Part shown: piece after piece, positions 6,427-15,400 of the stretch | Numbering within the stretch: the first letter of the stretch is position 1 | Layout: each line of letters opens with the position of its first letter | From: a virus | Strand: one strand, 5' to 3' | DNA: 24,819 nucleotides | IMG/VR virus record: IMGVR_UViG_3300037502_000118 | Coordinates: 1 to 24,819 of that record | Position numbers and translations under genes: made by a program | Notes under the pieces: model-generated | Seen by the model: only the letters and a program-made list of their open reading frames with translations | What the model was told of the DNA's origin: nothing | Database searches by the model: none

Positions 6427-6613
6427 AGCTGAACAGTTTCGCTATGGCAAACACATGCAGTTCCTCAGTGGTGTAACAGACGATCTGGCAAAGATCGAAG
6501 CGCGAATACTGAAAGGTCTACATGATACAAAAGAGCGTGAACACGCCATGACAAAGCTATCAGAAGCATTCATGTGGATACGAAAATGTATTGACACGCA
6601 CGGCATGAGGTAA
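6410..6613 (+). CDS. small helical protein resembling the Acb2/Tad1 hairpin family (candidate immune-signal sponge)
   Basis: This 67-residue, mostly helical protein is the last gene of the rightward operon. Its second half, HDTKEREHAMTKLSEAFMWI followed by RKCI, fits the phage family pattern 'p-(D/S)-x-R/K-E-x-x-x-A-(L/M)-T-K-L-x-E-A-x-M-W-x-x-x-x-I' seen in small Acb2/Tad1 hairpin-domain proteins. Proven members bind cyclic (oligo)nucleotides or cyclic ADP-ribose signals and so block CBASS or Thoeris defence. Many short relatives are uncharacterised, so sponge activity here is inference. The start ATG overlaps the RMF-like gene by 17 bases; an ATG at 6423 is in another frame and does not fit. 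The bidirectional terminator follows directly. A generic small helical protein is the alternative. Confidence 0.68.
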   Translation: MKLEDEAEQFRYGKHMQFLSGVTDDLAKIEARILKGLHDTKEREHAMTKLSEAFMWIRKCIDTHGMR

Positions 6614-6614
6614 A

Positions 6615-6656
6615 ACAAAAAGGGGGCTGCATCACTGCGGCCCCCTCTGCTTTTGT
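6615..6656. terminator. bidirectional rho-independent terminator between convergent operons
   Basis: The arms GGGGGCTGC (6622-6630) and GCGGCCCCC (6637-6645) pair over nine base pairs with one G-U wobble and enclose a six-base loop. Outside the stem, an A-rich run (6612-6621) gives a strong U-tract on minus-strand transcripts, and TCTGCTTTTG (6646-6655) gives a weaker one on plus-strand transcripts. It lies exactly between the stop of the rightward operon (6613) and the stop of the leftward operon (6658). Confidence 0.88.
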
Positions 6657-6657
6657 A

Positions 6658-9600
6658 TCAACGAGTGCTTCCTACACCCTTAGTGACACTCTCCATTTCA
6701 TCATACAGTTGAAGCAGTTGCTGTATAGCCAGTGCTTTCTGCGGTATGTCTTTTTGTCGTTCAAGATATCGTTCAGCACTTGGGGCACCAAGCTTGTCTT
6801 GAATGAAGGCATTGATCTGCTCAACACTGTATTTGTTTCGCATGTTTTTGGTACGGATCAACAGATCATTACGCAGGTAGCCCATAGCTAGATTAGGCTG
6901 TTCATGTACCAACTGCTCAAACCGCAGTTTTGTATTCTCTTTCACAATGCTGACATGCTCTGCAATACGTGCTCTGAGGTTGATGGCCTTCAACTCGTCA
7001 GGGAGCATTGTGTATACATCTGAGTTGATGTATTCCTCCATTCTACCCGGAAGATTATACATGTCTTCCCTAGCCATGATGGCAAGCATAGCGTAATGAA
7101 GAGAAGGATTTGGAGCATTACGCTTTCCAAACAGCGTCCACTCTTCGATGTTCAGCCTAGCCAATTCTCTTTGCAAAGCACTAGGAGGCACGTTCGTGCG
7201 CAAGCCTGTTAGCTGTTTCATGAGTGGATTGATTTCCTGCACAGGGCGATTGTTAAACAGCCACCACAGAGGAAGATCACGCTTGCCGTCTAGGCTTTCA
7301 AACCACTGGTTTATGGCTATATCAGGCATGAACCTAGCAAAACGTTGTGCTGGTTCTGTCGTAATCTCAATAAGATCAAACAAGTTGATGGTGTCACCTT
7401 GAGTTGATCGAGTATACGGCTTGATAGAGTTACGAGGATCAAACTGTCCAAGAGCATCCCTGAATGCTGCAAGGGGATAGGTAAATCGAGCGGCTACATC
7501 ACTAACACGATTTGCAACTTCCTCTGCAGTATAGCCAGATTCCCATGCCTGAGCAAGTCTGGTCCAGCTATTAAGCATACCGCTGCCCTCGAACATCAGA
7601 CCCGTTCCGATAAGTGATTCTTCAATTTTAGCAAGATTATCAGGTGCTTTACCAATGGGAAGATCATTATTGTAGCGATACATCAGATCAGCAAACACAT
7701 ACATTGGCAGCAATGGCCCAAGGATGCGGTTTGTGTCAACTTCATTGCCTTCTTCGTCAATGAATGTACCAATCTTTGCATCAGCGCCCTGCTGCGCACG
7801 AATGCCATACAGAGCAGAGAAGATGCCAAGGCCAGTCATCTGTCTAGCAAGGCGAGTAGCCATGTCCTTGCCTTCCACACGCTGTCCCGTAGCCAACTCT
7901 CGTGCCATAGTCATAGCACCAACACCCGGCATATAGTCATGGAAGAACTCAAGATGGTTTGCTATGTAGCGAGGGAACGGTGTAAGGAGAGTAGAGACAG
8001 CAAAAGGTACACGCTGATGTGTTCTAAGAACCCAATTTGCTGCCTGTGCAAATGCTGTATCGCGTTCTTCATATCCTTTTTGGAAAGTGTAACGAAGGCT
8101 GTCATCAACCGCCTTTTTGACTATGTTTTCAGGCAAGTCGCTGAAGAGACCGCCTTTGCGAATGAAGTCTTCGATGTCAACACCAATGTTGGCGTCATTC
8201 AATTCACGCAGTGAGCGACTGACACTTGCAGTAAACACAGCACTCTTGAATGTGTTGTCAGATATTTGGTTCAACACGTTAAGGGCTGTTCCTGCTCGTG
8301 ACAACAGACTAGTAGAATTGTTATCCAGTTCTACTTGTGACGTTTCCCTAAACAGTTTGTTAACCTGATTTGATCCTGTAGCCATAAGCTTCAGCACTTC
8401 AGTAACTTCCCTGTCAGTTGTCATGTATTTTAGGACATCAAGAGAGCCACGGAAAGGGTTGCGCCAATCGCCACGACCGCTATCACGAATGACATTGCTG
8501 AAGAAGTTGTCAACGGCATCAATGCCGATACGACCAAAGCCAAAGACAAAGTTAGCAGCAGTAGTAGCAGGCTGAACTGTCAGTGCAGCAATACCAAACT
8601 TGTCCAAGTCATTTGCAAAATTGAAAAGTTTGCTGTTGTTATTGGCACCACGTTTTGCAAAAGCACGAAGTTGGGCATCAGAGACAGTAACAAGATTGCG
8701 ATTGAACAGATGACGAATAGCCATCAACGACTTTTCGTAGTCTGTCTGTGCTGCTTCAAGTCGCAGTTTCTTATCTGTAGATGAACCTTTTCCTGCTGCT
8801 TTACGCAACTGAGATGCAATCTGCAACGTCTTACCAGCGCGGGAGAACTCAGAAACAAACACGGCAGAGATTTCATCTGCAGTGAGACCGAGCCGTTTCT
8901 TGACATCAAGCAGAATCTGCTCACCATCATTACGATCAGCAATCAGTTGCGTGATACGAGTAGTTTTCAGATCATCAGCGGTGATGCCAAGTCTGTTAAC
9001 AAGTTCAACGGATGCAGCAGCGACCTTCTGAAGCTGGTCAGGCGCAATGCCAAGCGACATGAAGTAAGGCAGATCATCTTTTGTGTAGCCTTCAAGTACA
9101 GCACTTTTTACGCGCTCGCCCAACTTAACCATCTCTCTGTCCAACGAAGGGCGAGTGTCGTACCTGTTGTAGCCTTTTCCTGTTGCAGCTTCAGCCAGCA
9201 TGGATGCGTAATCAACAACGTTCTCAAGTGCAGCGTCAAGTACTTTGGAATCTTTGACCTGACTGATGGCTGCTGTAACTGTTCCTTGTGATGCAAACTG
9301 TCTGCGCATGGTCTCAGTAAATGCCTGCTCAATCAGATCAGCACCAACGTTCTTGCTTTTGGCTTGCAGAATACCACGAGTTGCACCACCAATGACGCCA
9401 CCAAACAGGGCGCTTGCACCACCAGCAAACGCTACTTCGGCCATATCAACGTCATACTCAGAAACAGCTTCATCCCGTGTCTGCTGATTGATGAACTCCA
9501 TGCTGGCACCAAGTGTTCCTTCAACAGCAGCAGCACGGGCAGCACCGATACGAACAGCCTGACCAACAGTCTGTCGCTTGATGCCAGACTTCAGGGCCTG

Positions 9601-10080
9601 TCTCATTGCAATCAGCGCACCTTCTTTGGCTGCCAGTGCAGTTACTTTAGCAGGCGCAGAGCCAAGACCAGCAGTCAACACAGACACTGCAGTAGATGGT
9701 GACACAAGAGTACCCATGAAATAGTCACCAAGGACACCCGCAGACATGTCTTCACCTTCAGACTCATCCCATGCAATCATGAGACGGCCAAAAGCATCCT
9801 TGCCTCTCTGAATGTTTGGATCGTTCAGTGTGTCTGACATGGCAAACTGAAGATCACGAACTGCAGTGGCTTCATTTGAGGATTGCCAGCGCATGTGAGT
9901 GAAGAACTCATCAGCCAAATCTTTAGGCTTCATGCTCTTGATCTTGTCTGCAGAATAGTTGTAACGACTGCTTTGGAAGAAGTCAACCAAATCCTGTTGA
10001 AACTCGGGTTCCTCAATGAAGTCGGACAGCGACTTGCCTCTGGTGCGTTCATAGTAGGGAAGATTGCTTTGCTGATCCAT
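6658..10080 (-). CDS. large internal/ejection virion protein candidate (1140 residues)
   Basis: This is the last gene of the leftward structural operon. I cannot assign a named family, but size, position and composition resemble the large internal core or DNA-ejection proteins of podoviruses. The region around residues 115-240 is rich in Ala and Gly with long uncharged stretches (GVIGGATRGI, SPSTAVSVLTAGLG) that could enter or cross a membrane. Long charged helical stretches follow (about 250-500). The rest reads as mixed helical sequence, including DLPLWWLFNNRPVQEINPL near residue 975. No lysozyme motif is visible; that activity may be supplied by the gene at 11645-12397. The start is 12 bases after the upstream stop and is preceded by a weak GGA. 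The function is inferred from context. Confidence 0.8.
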   Translation of the reverse strand: MDQQSNLPYYERTRGKSLSDFIEEPEFQQDLVDFFQSSRYNYSADKIKSMKPKDLADEFFTHMRWQSSNEATAVRDLQFAMSDTLNDPNIQRGKDAFGRLMIAWDESEGEDMSAGVLGDYFMGTLVSPSTAVSVLTAGLGSAPAKVTALAAKEGALIAMRQALKSGIKRQTVGQAVRIGAARAAAVEGTLGASMEFINQQTRDEAVSEYDVDMAEVAFAGGASALFGGVIGGATRGILQAKSKNVGADLIEQAFTETMRRQFASQGTVTAAISQVKDSKVLDAALENVVDYASMLAEAATGKGYNRYDTRPSLDREMVKLGERVKSAVLEGYTKDDLPYFMSLGIAPDQLQKVAAASVELVNRLGITADDLKTTRITQLIADRNDGEQILLDVKKRLGLTADEISAVFVSEFSRAGKTLQIASQLRKAAGKGSSTDKKLRLEAAQTDYEKSLMAIRHLFNRNLVTVSDAQLRAFAKRGANNNSKLFNFANDLDKFGIAALTVQPATTAANFVFGFGRIGIDAVDNFFSNVIRDSGRGDWRNPFRGSLDVLKYMTTDREVTEVLKLMATGSNQVNKLFRETSQVELDNNSTSLLSRAGTALNVLNQISDNTFKSAVFTASVSRSLRELNDANIGVDIEDFIRKGGLFSDLPENIVKKAVDDSLRYTFQKGYEERDTAFAQAANWVLRTHQRVPFAVSTLLTPFPRYIANHLEFFHDYMPGVGAMTMARELATGQRVEGKDMATRLARQMTGLGIFSALYGIRAQQGADAKIGTFIDEEGNEVDTNRILGPLLPMYVFADLMYRYNNDLPIGKAPDNLAKIEESLIGTGLMFEGSGMLNSWTRLAQAWESGYTAEEVANRVSDVAARFTYPLAAFRDALGQFDPRNSIKPYTRSTQGDTINLFDLIEITTEPAQRFARFMPDIAINQWFESLDGKRDLPLWWLFNNRPVQEINPLMKQLTGLRTNVPPSALQRELARLNIEEWTLFGKRNAPNPSLHYAMLAIMAREDMYNLPGRMEEYINSDVYTMLPDELKAINLRARIAEHVSIVKENTKLRFEQLVHEQPNLAMGYLRNDLLIRTKNMRNKYSVEQINAFIQDKLGAPSAERYLERQKDIPQKALAIQQLLQLYDEMESVTKGVGSTR

Positions 10081-10091
10081 GATTCATCCAA

Positions 10092-11087
10092 TTATCGAAA
10101 GGTAACACCTGTATTCCACGGAAGTTCGCCTCGTCTCGGTTCATCTTCTTCTTCTTCTTGTGGCAGGATACTACCACCCATGCGTCCTGTGCCGGGGCCG
10201 CGATAGATAAGACTTTCATCAACCGGGACAACACCAGCAGTAGGAACATTTGCGGCTGCTCCAACAGGCGGACTTATCTGCCGCGCAGCAGGAGGAGGAG
10301 GCGGTGCAGCGGGGATAGTTAGTGACAGGTTGTTAAGAGGCTCAATGAAGAAAGCCTCCCAAGTGCCGGGATCAGTGTAGTTAAGTTGATTTTGTGAGGT
10401 ATATGCCGCCGTTTGTGAAAGAAAGTCTAACACTTTTCTGAATGCAATACGACTATCTTGATTTTGTGCTACCATATCCCCGTATGCTTTAGAAGCAGCC
10501 TGCCTTACCATTTCAACATAGGGTTTCAGTTGTGAATTTTTGATGATAAGTGAAGTCTGTCCTGTAATCTCGTCTGTGCGAGACTCAATAATATCACTTG
10601 GCAACACATTTGCAAGCGTTGCGTTAATTTGATTGATAATCGCACCATAATCACGTGGGGCACCACCAAAATCAAATTCATCTTGTGATTTACGAAAGAT
10701 GCCACCACTGGACTTAGGAATAGCAGTTGCATCAGCCCCTTCTACGGGGCTGTCACCAAATGTCTTAATGGTGCCATCGTAATCCAGTTCACCTTTCAAG
10801 GCAGCGTCAAACACACTGTCAAACACACCAGATAGCACCACATTAGTAGCAACCTCAGCAGGAAGACCTGTTCTACCTACAAGGATAGCCACCTTCTGAG
10901 CCATATCGTCTAGACGCTTTTTCTCGTCAGCACGTGACTCGTAGTCAAATTGCAGTTCATACATCCTGCGCTGGCGATCAAAGAGCCGTTCTTCTTCACG
11001 GATTTGACGCTCTTCTTCTCGTTTGGCCTTGACTTGTTCAGCCTTGCCACTAAGAAACCCTGCCGCAGCAGCCAGAAATAGAGACAT
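10092..11087 (-). CDS. virion-associated protein with N-terminal coiled coil and proline-rich linker
   Basis: This 331-residue protein begins with a short hydrophobic Ala-rich helix (MSLFLAAAAGFLSG). A very charged helix follows (KAKREEERQIREEERLFDRQ and onwards to about residue 75), probably a coiled coil. The middle is globular-looking. Near residue 265 a polyproline stretch (PAAPPPPPAARQISPPVG) marks a flexible linker, and a low-complexity acidic tail (PQEEEEDEPRR) lies near the end. It lies between two other unidentified structural genes, with 1- and 12-base gaps. I do not recognise a family. A minor virion protein delivered or assembled with the large repeat proteins is the best contextual guess. 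Confidence 0.78.
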   Translation of the reverse strand: MSLFLAAAAGFLSGKAEQVKAKREEERQIREEERLFDRQRRMYELQFDYESRADEKKRLDDMAQKVAILVGRTGLPAEVATNVVLSGVFDSVFDAALKGELDYDGTIKTFGDSPVEGADATAIPKSSGGIFRKSQDEFDFGGAPRDYGAIINQINATLANVLPSDIIESRTDEITGQTSLIIKNSQLKPYVEMVRQAASKAYGDMVAQNQDSRIAFRKVLDFLSQTAAYTSQNQLNYTDPGTWEAFFIEPLNNLSLTIPAAPPPPPAARQISPPVGAAANVPTAGVVPVDESLIYRGPGTGRMGGSILPQEEEEDEPRRGELPWNTGVTFR

Positions 11088-11088
11088 A

Positions 11089-11640
11089 TCACATACCCCT
11101 GCTCATGAGGCCACGAGGTGCAGGAGTAGCAGCGGGCTGTTCCTCTTGCATCATAGGCTGTTCTTCGGTCATATCTTGAGGTTCAGTGGCAGCCATCTCA
11201 GCCATCATCTGCATACCTTTGTCACCTTCAAGGTTCTTTTGACGCATCTCTTCAATTTTCATCCGCAGACGTTTGCTCATCTTGTCTTGCTGACGTTTAG
11301 CCTTGACCTTATCAGGATCGTAGTTGTCAACATAAGAAATGCCAGCTTTGTCAGCCGCCGTACGAATGAACTCATGCACAACAGGCCCAATGAGAATGCC
11401 AGCATCAATACTATGCAATCCTTTTGACACACTGTTGGTAACTAGTGCGCCTGCAATAGCTTCAATCGGGATGTCCATTTCAACAAGGTCAAGGATGTCA
11501 TCAATAGCATCAGGTTTGTTGAGACGCGACAGATAATGATCTGCAATCTCATTGATGTCTTCCATTTGCGGAGGACGTTCCCACGGATACTTTCCGGGTT
11601 CACTCGTAAGTGACTCACCGGGAATAGGTTTGTTGAACAT
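11089..11640 (-). CDS. 183-residue virion-operon protein, marine-phage type
   Basis: The N-terminus MFNKPIPGESLTSEPGKYPW and the following helical domain, with EIADHYLSRLN, DLVEMDIPIEAIAGALVTN and HEFIRT, look like a protein I have seen repeatedly in marine phage structural operons; no function is known to me. The last 45 residues are low complexity and rich in Met, Gln, Glu and Pro. A strong AGGAGA ribosome-binding site lies nine bases before the ATG, inside the end of the lysozyme gene. The stop is one base from the next start. It is probably a minor structural or assembly protein. Confidence 0.8.
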   Translation of the reverse strand: MFNKPIPGESLTSEPGKYPWERPPQMEDINEIADHYLSRLNKPDAIDDILDLVEMDIPIEAIAGALVTNSVSKGLHSIDAGILIGPVVHEFIRTAADKAGISYVDNYDPDKVKAKRQQDKMSKRLRMKIEEMRQKNLEGDKGMQMMAEMAATEPQDMTEEQPMMQEEQPAATPAPRGLMSRGM

Positions 11641-11644
11641 CTGA

Positions 11645-12397
11645 TTATTCTCCTGCAGGCCGAACAGTCATGTAAAGATTGGCTCTACGAATACGCTCAT
11701 CCATGTTAGCATGTTTCTTGCTAGGCCGCAAGAACTCATTGGTAAAAATACGTGCTGCCTCTTCCGCACTGGTTACATTACGCAGCTTCTCAAGCACACG
11801 GCCTTCACGAGTGTTTTCCATTTCATATCTAAAGAACGCCATGTTACCTTCTCTGCTTCCAATGTCGAGTCCCTGTTCTTGTGCAAAACGCTCAAACTCT
11901 CTGCGTCTAGGTCCTGTCCACATAGCATAGCCAGTTCCACCACGAGAGCCTTTAACAAGAGGTTCAATCTCTTGCATATACTTGAACGCACCCGTCTCAT
12001 AGTCAAAGCTACCAACGATGCCTGCTGCAGCTTCCCTGCTAAGACCATACTGCTGCATGATCTCTTCAACAAGCTGTTGCCCAAGGTTAGAACCATACAC
12101 ACGCTCTTTTACAGACTCAGGACGCCTCGGTGCAGGCTTAGCCATACCTTCCGGCTTAGGCTTACTTTCAGCTTCATTGGCTTTCCTGAGAGCCGTAATA
12201 TATGTGGCGATACTTGTAAGATAAGGATCGGCTGCAGGCTCTTCAACACGCTCCCTGCTACGCTGCATGATACCACGAGATGTGCCCGGAGGAAGCAGCC
12301 TTTCAGGCGGGGTAGTAATCACATTAGGCGGCGGCTCTAGCGGCTCATTGTTGCCACCAAAGATGCCCTTTACTTTACGCATGATTTCTTGATACAT
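11645..12397 (-). CDS. tail-associated lysozyme (phage tail lysozyme domain)
   Basis: The 250-residue protein has a proline- and charge-rich N-terminal half (1-100) and a C-terminal domain (about 105-245) of the phage tail lysozyme type. Landmarks are QYGLSREAAAGIVGSFDYETG, with E134 the likely catalytic Glu; then GTGYAMWTGPRRREFERFAQ; then a FFRYEME segment; and AARIFTNEFLRPS near the end. Such domains cut peptidoglycan locally to let the ejection apparatus or DNA through. Its place inside the virion operon, next to the giant repeat protein, supports a virion-borne rather than a lysis enzyme. The ATG is preceded only by a weak AAGAG site. Confidence 0.85.
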   Translation of the reverse strand: MYQEIMRKVKGIFGGNNEPLEPPPNVITTPPERLLPPGTSRGIMQRSRERVEEPAADPYLTSIATYITALRKANEAESKPKPEGMAKPAPRRPESVKERVYGSNLGQQLVEEIMQQYGLSREAAAGIVGSFDYETGAFKYMQEIEPLVKGSRGGTGYAMWTGPRRREFERFAQEQGLDIGSREGNMAFFRYEMENTREGRVLEKLRNVTSAEEAARIFTNEFLRPSKKHANMDERIRRANLYMTVRPAGE

Positions 12398-12408
12398 GTT
12401 TGTGCTCT

Positions 12409-15400
12409 TTACAGTATTTGACCAAGACTGCTAAAAATGCTAGTCACGAGGGCTGTCTTCTCTTTGCTTCTTTGCAGTGCAGCTTCCGCTTCAGTTCCCA
12501 TCTTTTGAATGAGCAGATTGGTGGCTCTATCTTCTGCATTCTCAGAAGCAGTAAAAGCAAACGACATTAGGTCACGCTCACGCTGCCACAAATTGTCTAG
12601 CGTAGTCTTTGTCATTTCAGTTGCAGCAAGTGCATTCTGCATGTTTGCTTGTTGCTGTGCTGCAAACTCAGTTGTAGCAATGTTCTGCCTCCACTGTGCA
12701 TTGGACTGAGCAATCACGAGAGCGTTCTGTGCTTCAAAGATATCACGAGCATTCTGAATCTCAGTGTTGAAGCGGGCTATAGCGTTAGTTTCACCAATGT
12801 TGAACTGATTAATCGCATTCTTTTGTGCTGCATTGAATTGCGACACTTGAGCAACAAGGCTAGAATTGAACTGATCAACCTGCATCTGAGAAGACGCATT
12901 GAATTGCCTTGCAGCATTCTCAGAAGCAGCATCACTAAGAATAGCCTGAACACGAGCCTGCGTGTTGAACATTGTCATCTGCTGCTCATTGTTCAGATTA
13001 GTGAGGTCCATCTGAAGGAACGCTTGAGCATTCTGCACAGCGGCTTGCTGCCGATTGTTCAAGTTAGCCATATCCATATTAGCTATGGTAGCAGCATTTG
13101 CAAGCACAGCAGTATTCTTGGCACTCATTTCAGCAAGGCCAATAGTTTGCATCAACTGAGAGTTAGACAAAGCAGCTTGCTGCTGGGCATTGAACGTGAT
13201 ATTGGCAGCCTCAGCAAAGCGTTCAGCGTTTACGATGGCAGTCTGCTGTTTGTTCGTCAGTTCCTGCCCACGAATTGCAGCTTCAATCTGTACATTGGCA
13301 AGGGCAGTCTGTTGACGGTTAGACAGATTAGCTAGATCAACCTGCAGATTATTGGCGGTGTTGAACAGACGAGTCTGCTGCTCATTGCTAAGATCAATCT
13401 GCCGCTCTTCAACTGCATTGGCAATGTTGAAGATTGCAGTCTGCTGTTGATTGGTCATGGCCTGCTGCTTGAAAGCAACATCAGCAGCATACTGTTGAAC
13501 AAACGCTTGCTGCTTGTTCGACAGATTGATATTGTTCACTTCCGCATAGCGGGATGCGTTAATGATAGCTGTCTGTTGCAGATTGTCAAGCACTTTGCCC
13601 TGAAGTGTAGCACGAAGTTGAGCATTGGCAAGATCAGACTGCTGCCTGTTAGACAGATTAGCCATATCGACTTCAAGTGCCTGTGCAGTCTTCAGCATCA
13701 GGCCCTGTTGCTCATTGTTAAGGTTGATGTCAGCAACTTGAGCAGCACGAGCAGCATTGAATAGAGCCGCCTGTTGGCGGTTATCCAGTGTTTTGCCTTC
13801 AAACACAGCACGAATGCTGGCATCTTGGACAAAAGCCTGCTGCTGATTGCTGAGGTTGATATTGTTGATTTCAGCGTATCGTGCAGCGTTAATCACAGCG
13901 GCTTGCTGCTGATTGTCCAGCACTTTACCTTGAAGCGTAGCGCGAAGTTGAGCGTTAGCCAACTCAGTTTGCTGACGGCTAGACAAGTTAGCCATGTCAA
14001 CCTCAAGTGCCTGTGCAGTCTTAAGCATGGTGCTTTGCTGCTCATTGTTGAGGTTGATATCAGCGACTTGGGCCTGACGAGCAGCGTTAAACAGCACAGC
14101 CTGTTGGCGATTGTCCAGTGCTTTGCCTTCAAGCACAGCACGGATATTAGCGTCCTGCACAAAAGCTTGCTGCTGGTTATTCAGAGAGATATTGTTAGCT
14201 TCAGCGTAACGCGCCGCATTAATGACAGCAGCTTGTTGCTGATTGTCCAGAACCTTGCCCTGAAGAGCAGCACGAAGTTGAGCATTAGCGAGTTCCGTCT
14301 GCACACGAGTAGACTGGTTTTGCAGTTCTACCTGAAGATTTTCAGCAGAACGCTGAAGCAGAACCTGCTGTTGATTGCTGAGATTGATGTCATTGACTTG
14401 AGCAATACGAGCAGCATTGACTAGCGCAGTCTGGCTGCGAATGTCCATTGCACGACCTTCAAGGGCGGCACGTGCTTGTGCATCCTGCATGAAAGCCTGC
14501 TGTTGAGCACTAGCATTGAAGTTAGCTGCTTCAAACAGTTGCTGCGATTGTAGCACAGCCATCTGCTGCTCATTGGTGAGTTCTTGTCCTTTGAGTGCAG
14601 CACGAACTTGAAGATTGCTGAGTGCAACTTGCTGCCTGTTGTTAAGATTAGTAAGATCAACTTGCAGGTTTTGAGCAGAGTTCTGCAGTCGTGTTTGCTG
14701 CTCATTGTTGAGATTGATGTTATACGCCTCGGCATAACGGGCAGCATTGGCGACAGCGGCTTGTGCGTTTACAGAGATGACCTGATTTTGCAGTGCAGCC
14801 TTGAATTGTGCATTGGCAAGGACAACGGCTTGCTGATTGGATAGGTTTTGAGATTGCAGAGCAAAAGCATTGGCACTATTCTGAAGCGATGCTTGCTGCC
14901 TGTTGTTAAGATTGGACAGTTCCATGTTCTGCTGAGCAGCAGCATTAGCAAGAGCAACCTGTTGTCTATTGTTAAGGTTGGTAAGCTGCATCTGCATGAA
15001 CACTTGTGCATCTTGAGCAGCAATAGGCATAGCCGATTCCATGGCTGCCTGCACGATTGCAGCACCAGCCATAGAGGATGCACCAAGACCACGAGCAGCC
15101 ATTGCAGCATTGGCAGCGCGCATTGCACCAGCAGCCCACGCAGGAGTTCCATTATTGAACTGCTGCATGAGTTGAGACATCTGTCCTTGAATAGTAGACA
15201 GAGGCGACACTTCTCCTTGCTCAGCTTGAGCGAAGGCTGCCTGCGTAAAGGTGCCTTGTTGAGCCGTAGCAATAGCAGCGGCGTCAACTTGGCTCATGGT
15301 AGCAGCGACTGCTTCAATCGCCTTTTCAGCACCAATGATGTCACGCGCATTAACAAGCTGATCCGCACCAACAGTGCCTTGGGCTGCTTGAATGGTAGAC

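Noticed and set aside
12649-14844. Several plus-strand frames of 86-228 codons across the 66-bp array
   Set aside because: They lie opposite the repeat gene, have no coherent start signals, and consist of mirror translations of the repeat unit.
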